A stretch of DNA of 24,013 nucleotides from Desulfacyla sp964522045. GTDB taxonomy: Bacteria > Desulfobacterota > DSM-4660 > Desulfatiglandales > Desulfatiglandaceae. The DNA is taken from positions 1 through 24,013 of the forward strand of contig CAZFSF010000033.1 in the NCBI GenBank assembly GCA_964522045.1, read 5' to 3'. The notes under the pieces are model-generated. The model was not told the DNA's origin, did not search any database, and saw only the letters and a list, made by a program, of their open reading frames with translations. Shown piece after piece: positions 23,302 to 24,013 of the stretch. Every line of letters starts with the position of its first letter. The first letter of the stretch is position 1. The position numbers and the translations under genes are program-made.

Positions 23302-24013
23302 ATGAAAAGAGATGCATTTAAGAACAAGATTGTGGTTGTTACCGGCGCGTCCAGTGGTATAGGGTTTGCCCTCTGCAAGAGATTTGCAGATGATGGGGCA
23401 AAGATTTGCCTACTGGATATGGATGAAAAAACGCTCAAGGGAGCAGAAAGGGAACTGGCTGATTCCGGGGTCGATTGTCTCGGTATAATGTGTGATGTGA
23501 GCAAAAGGTCCCAGTGCGAAGACTCAATCCGAAAGGTGATGGATCATTACGGCGGTATCGATGTGCTGATCAATAACGCGGGTATTACACAGCGTGGTGC
23601 GTTTGTGGACACCAGGATATCCGTATTTGAAAAGGTTATGGCCGTCAATTTTTTTGGATCTCTTTATTGCACGAAAGCGGCCATTCAGAGTCTGATCCAA
23701 AGGGAAGGATTGATTATCGTCAACGAGAGTGTGGCCGGTCTGGCGCCCCTTTTGGGCAGGACCGGATACAGCGCAAGCAAACATGCCCTGAACGGCCTTT
23801 TTACCTCGCTGAGGACTGAGATCCGCCGTAGCGGAGCCCACGTGATGATTGTCTGCCCCGGTTTTGTGAAGACCAATTTGCAGACCAGGGCCTTGGGTGG
23901 CAACGGTCAGGTGACGAAACATCCCCAGTCCACGGTTGGTGGACAGGATACGCCGGAGGAGGCGGCAGAGGCCATCTTCAGGGGGGCGATCAGGCGGAAA
24001 CACCTCCTGGTTT
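23302..24013 (+). CDS. Short-chain dehydrogenase/reductase, C-terminus beyond the window
   Basis: The frame starts at ATG 23302 with GAAGGAG (23291-23297) ahead and stays open to the window end (about 237 residues). It is a classical SDR: VVVTGASSGIGFALCKRFA, a DMDE segment after the second strand that points to NAD, LINNAGITQRGAF, the catalytic Ser in VNESVAGLA, and the Y-x-x-x-K motif in GYSASKHALNGL, then VCPGFVKTNL. The motif set resembles the retinol/sphinganine-reductase-like SDRs acting on hydrophobic or ketone substrates, but specificity is not readable. It is co-directional with the BASS transporter gene, 133 bases upstream. Confidence 0.92.
   Translation, partial: MKRDAFKNKIVVVTGASSGIGFALCKRFADDGAKICLLDMDEKTLKGAERELADSGVDCLGIMCDVSKRSQCEDSIRKVMDHYGGIDVLINNAGITQRGAFVDTRISVFEKVMAVNFFGSLYCTKAAIQSLIQREGLIIVNESVAGLAPLLGRTGYSASKHALNGLFTSLRTEIRRSGAHVMIVCPGFVKTNLQTRALGGNGQVTKHPQSTVGGQDTPEEAAEAIFRGAIRRKHLLV

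Noticed and set aside
23524..24003. 159-residue reverse-strand frame near the window end
   Set aside because: Antisense to the second SDR, whose full motif set is on the plus strand.

Overview
The window looks like a chromosomal stretch of an anaerobic, mid-GC Gram-negative bacterium. It is most plausibly a Desulfobacterota (old Deltaproteobacteria) lineage. This placement is inference from gene content: acyl-CoA-processing genes, a MeaB GTPase, ADP-forming acyl-CoA synthetase alpha-type subunits, a thiolase paired with a DUF35 Zn-ribbon protein, an Fe-S-type flavoprotein, a lipobox lipoprotein and FtsB. No rRNA, tRNA or CRISPR array was seen.

Layout. (1) 1-427 (-) is the N-terminal part of a serine-palmitoyltransferase/KBL-type PLP enzyme. 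(2) 428-1022 is AT-rich and carries a near-consensus promoter overlapping a perfect 13-bp inverted repeat, plus a possible 38-codon ORF, upstream of an HD-domain gene (1023-1649). (3) 1698-6091 is a same-strand block: an N-terminal scrap of an ADP-forming CoA ligase, two full alpha-type paralogues, a short protein that looks like a fusion between the tail of an acyl-CoA mutase large subunit and the second half of a B12-binding domain, and a MeaB/ArgK GTPase. No mutase catalytic domain and no ATP-grasp beta subunit are present. (4) 6278-7468 (+) M24 peptidase-like enzyme and 7635-8498 (-) amidohydrolase. (5) 8870-11720 is a beta-oxidation-like set: 3-hydroxyacyl-CoA dehydrogenase, a decayed metallo-beta-lactamase-fold gene, a thiolase and a DUF35 protein. 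(6) 11955-15432 holds an Fe-S-type flavoprotein, an SH3 lipoprotein, a DUF389 membrane protein and FtsB. (7) 15587-17357 is a TPR protein overlapping a MetE-like zinc methyltransferase-fold protein. (8) 17361-17871 is a self-contained four-helix-bundle cassette bounded by ~46-bp imperfect inverted repeats. (9) 17896-19014 (-) is cyclopropane fatty acid synthase. (10) 19329-24013 (+) is SDR, TPP-dependent lyase/synthase, BASS-family transporter and a second SDR cut by the window end.

How the genes fit together. The dehydrogenase, thiolase, DUF35 protein, CoA-ligase-like subunits and MeaB all point to acyl-CoA turnover. The SDR/TPP/BASS/SDR run could be an organic-acid uptake and conversion module, but its substrate cannot be read from sequence. 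The most distinctive aspects are the deletion scars (1698-1814, 4787-5101, 9792-10014), the inverted-repeat cassette around the four-helix-bundle gene, and several short intergenic repeat elements, including a 31-bp hairpin built from TAATCN hexamers. All family assignments are by eye from motifs; no database search was run.
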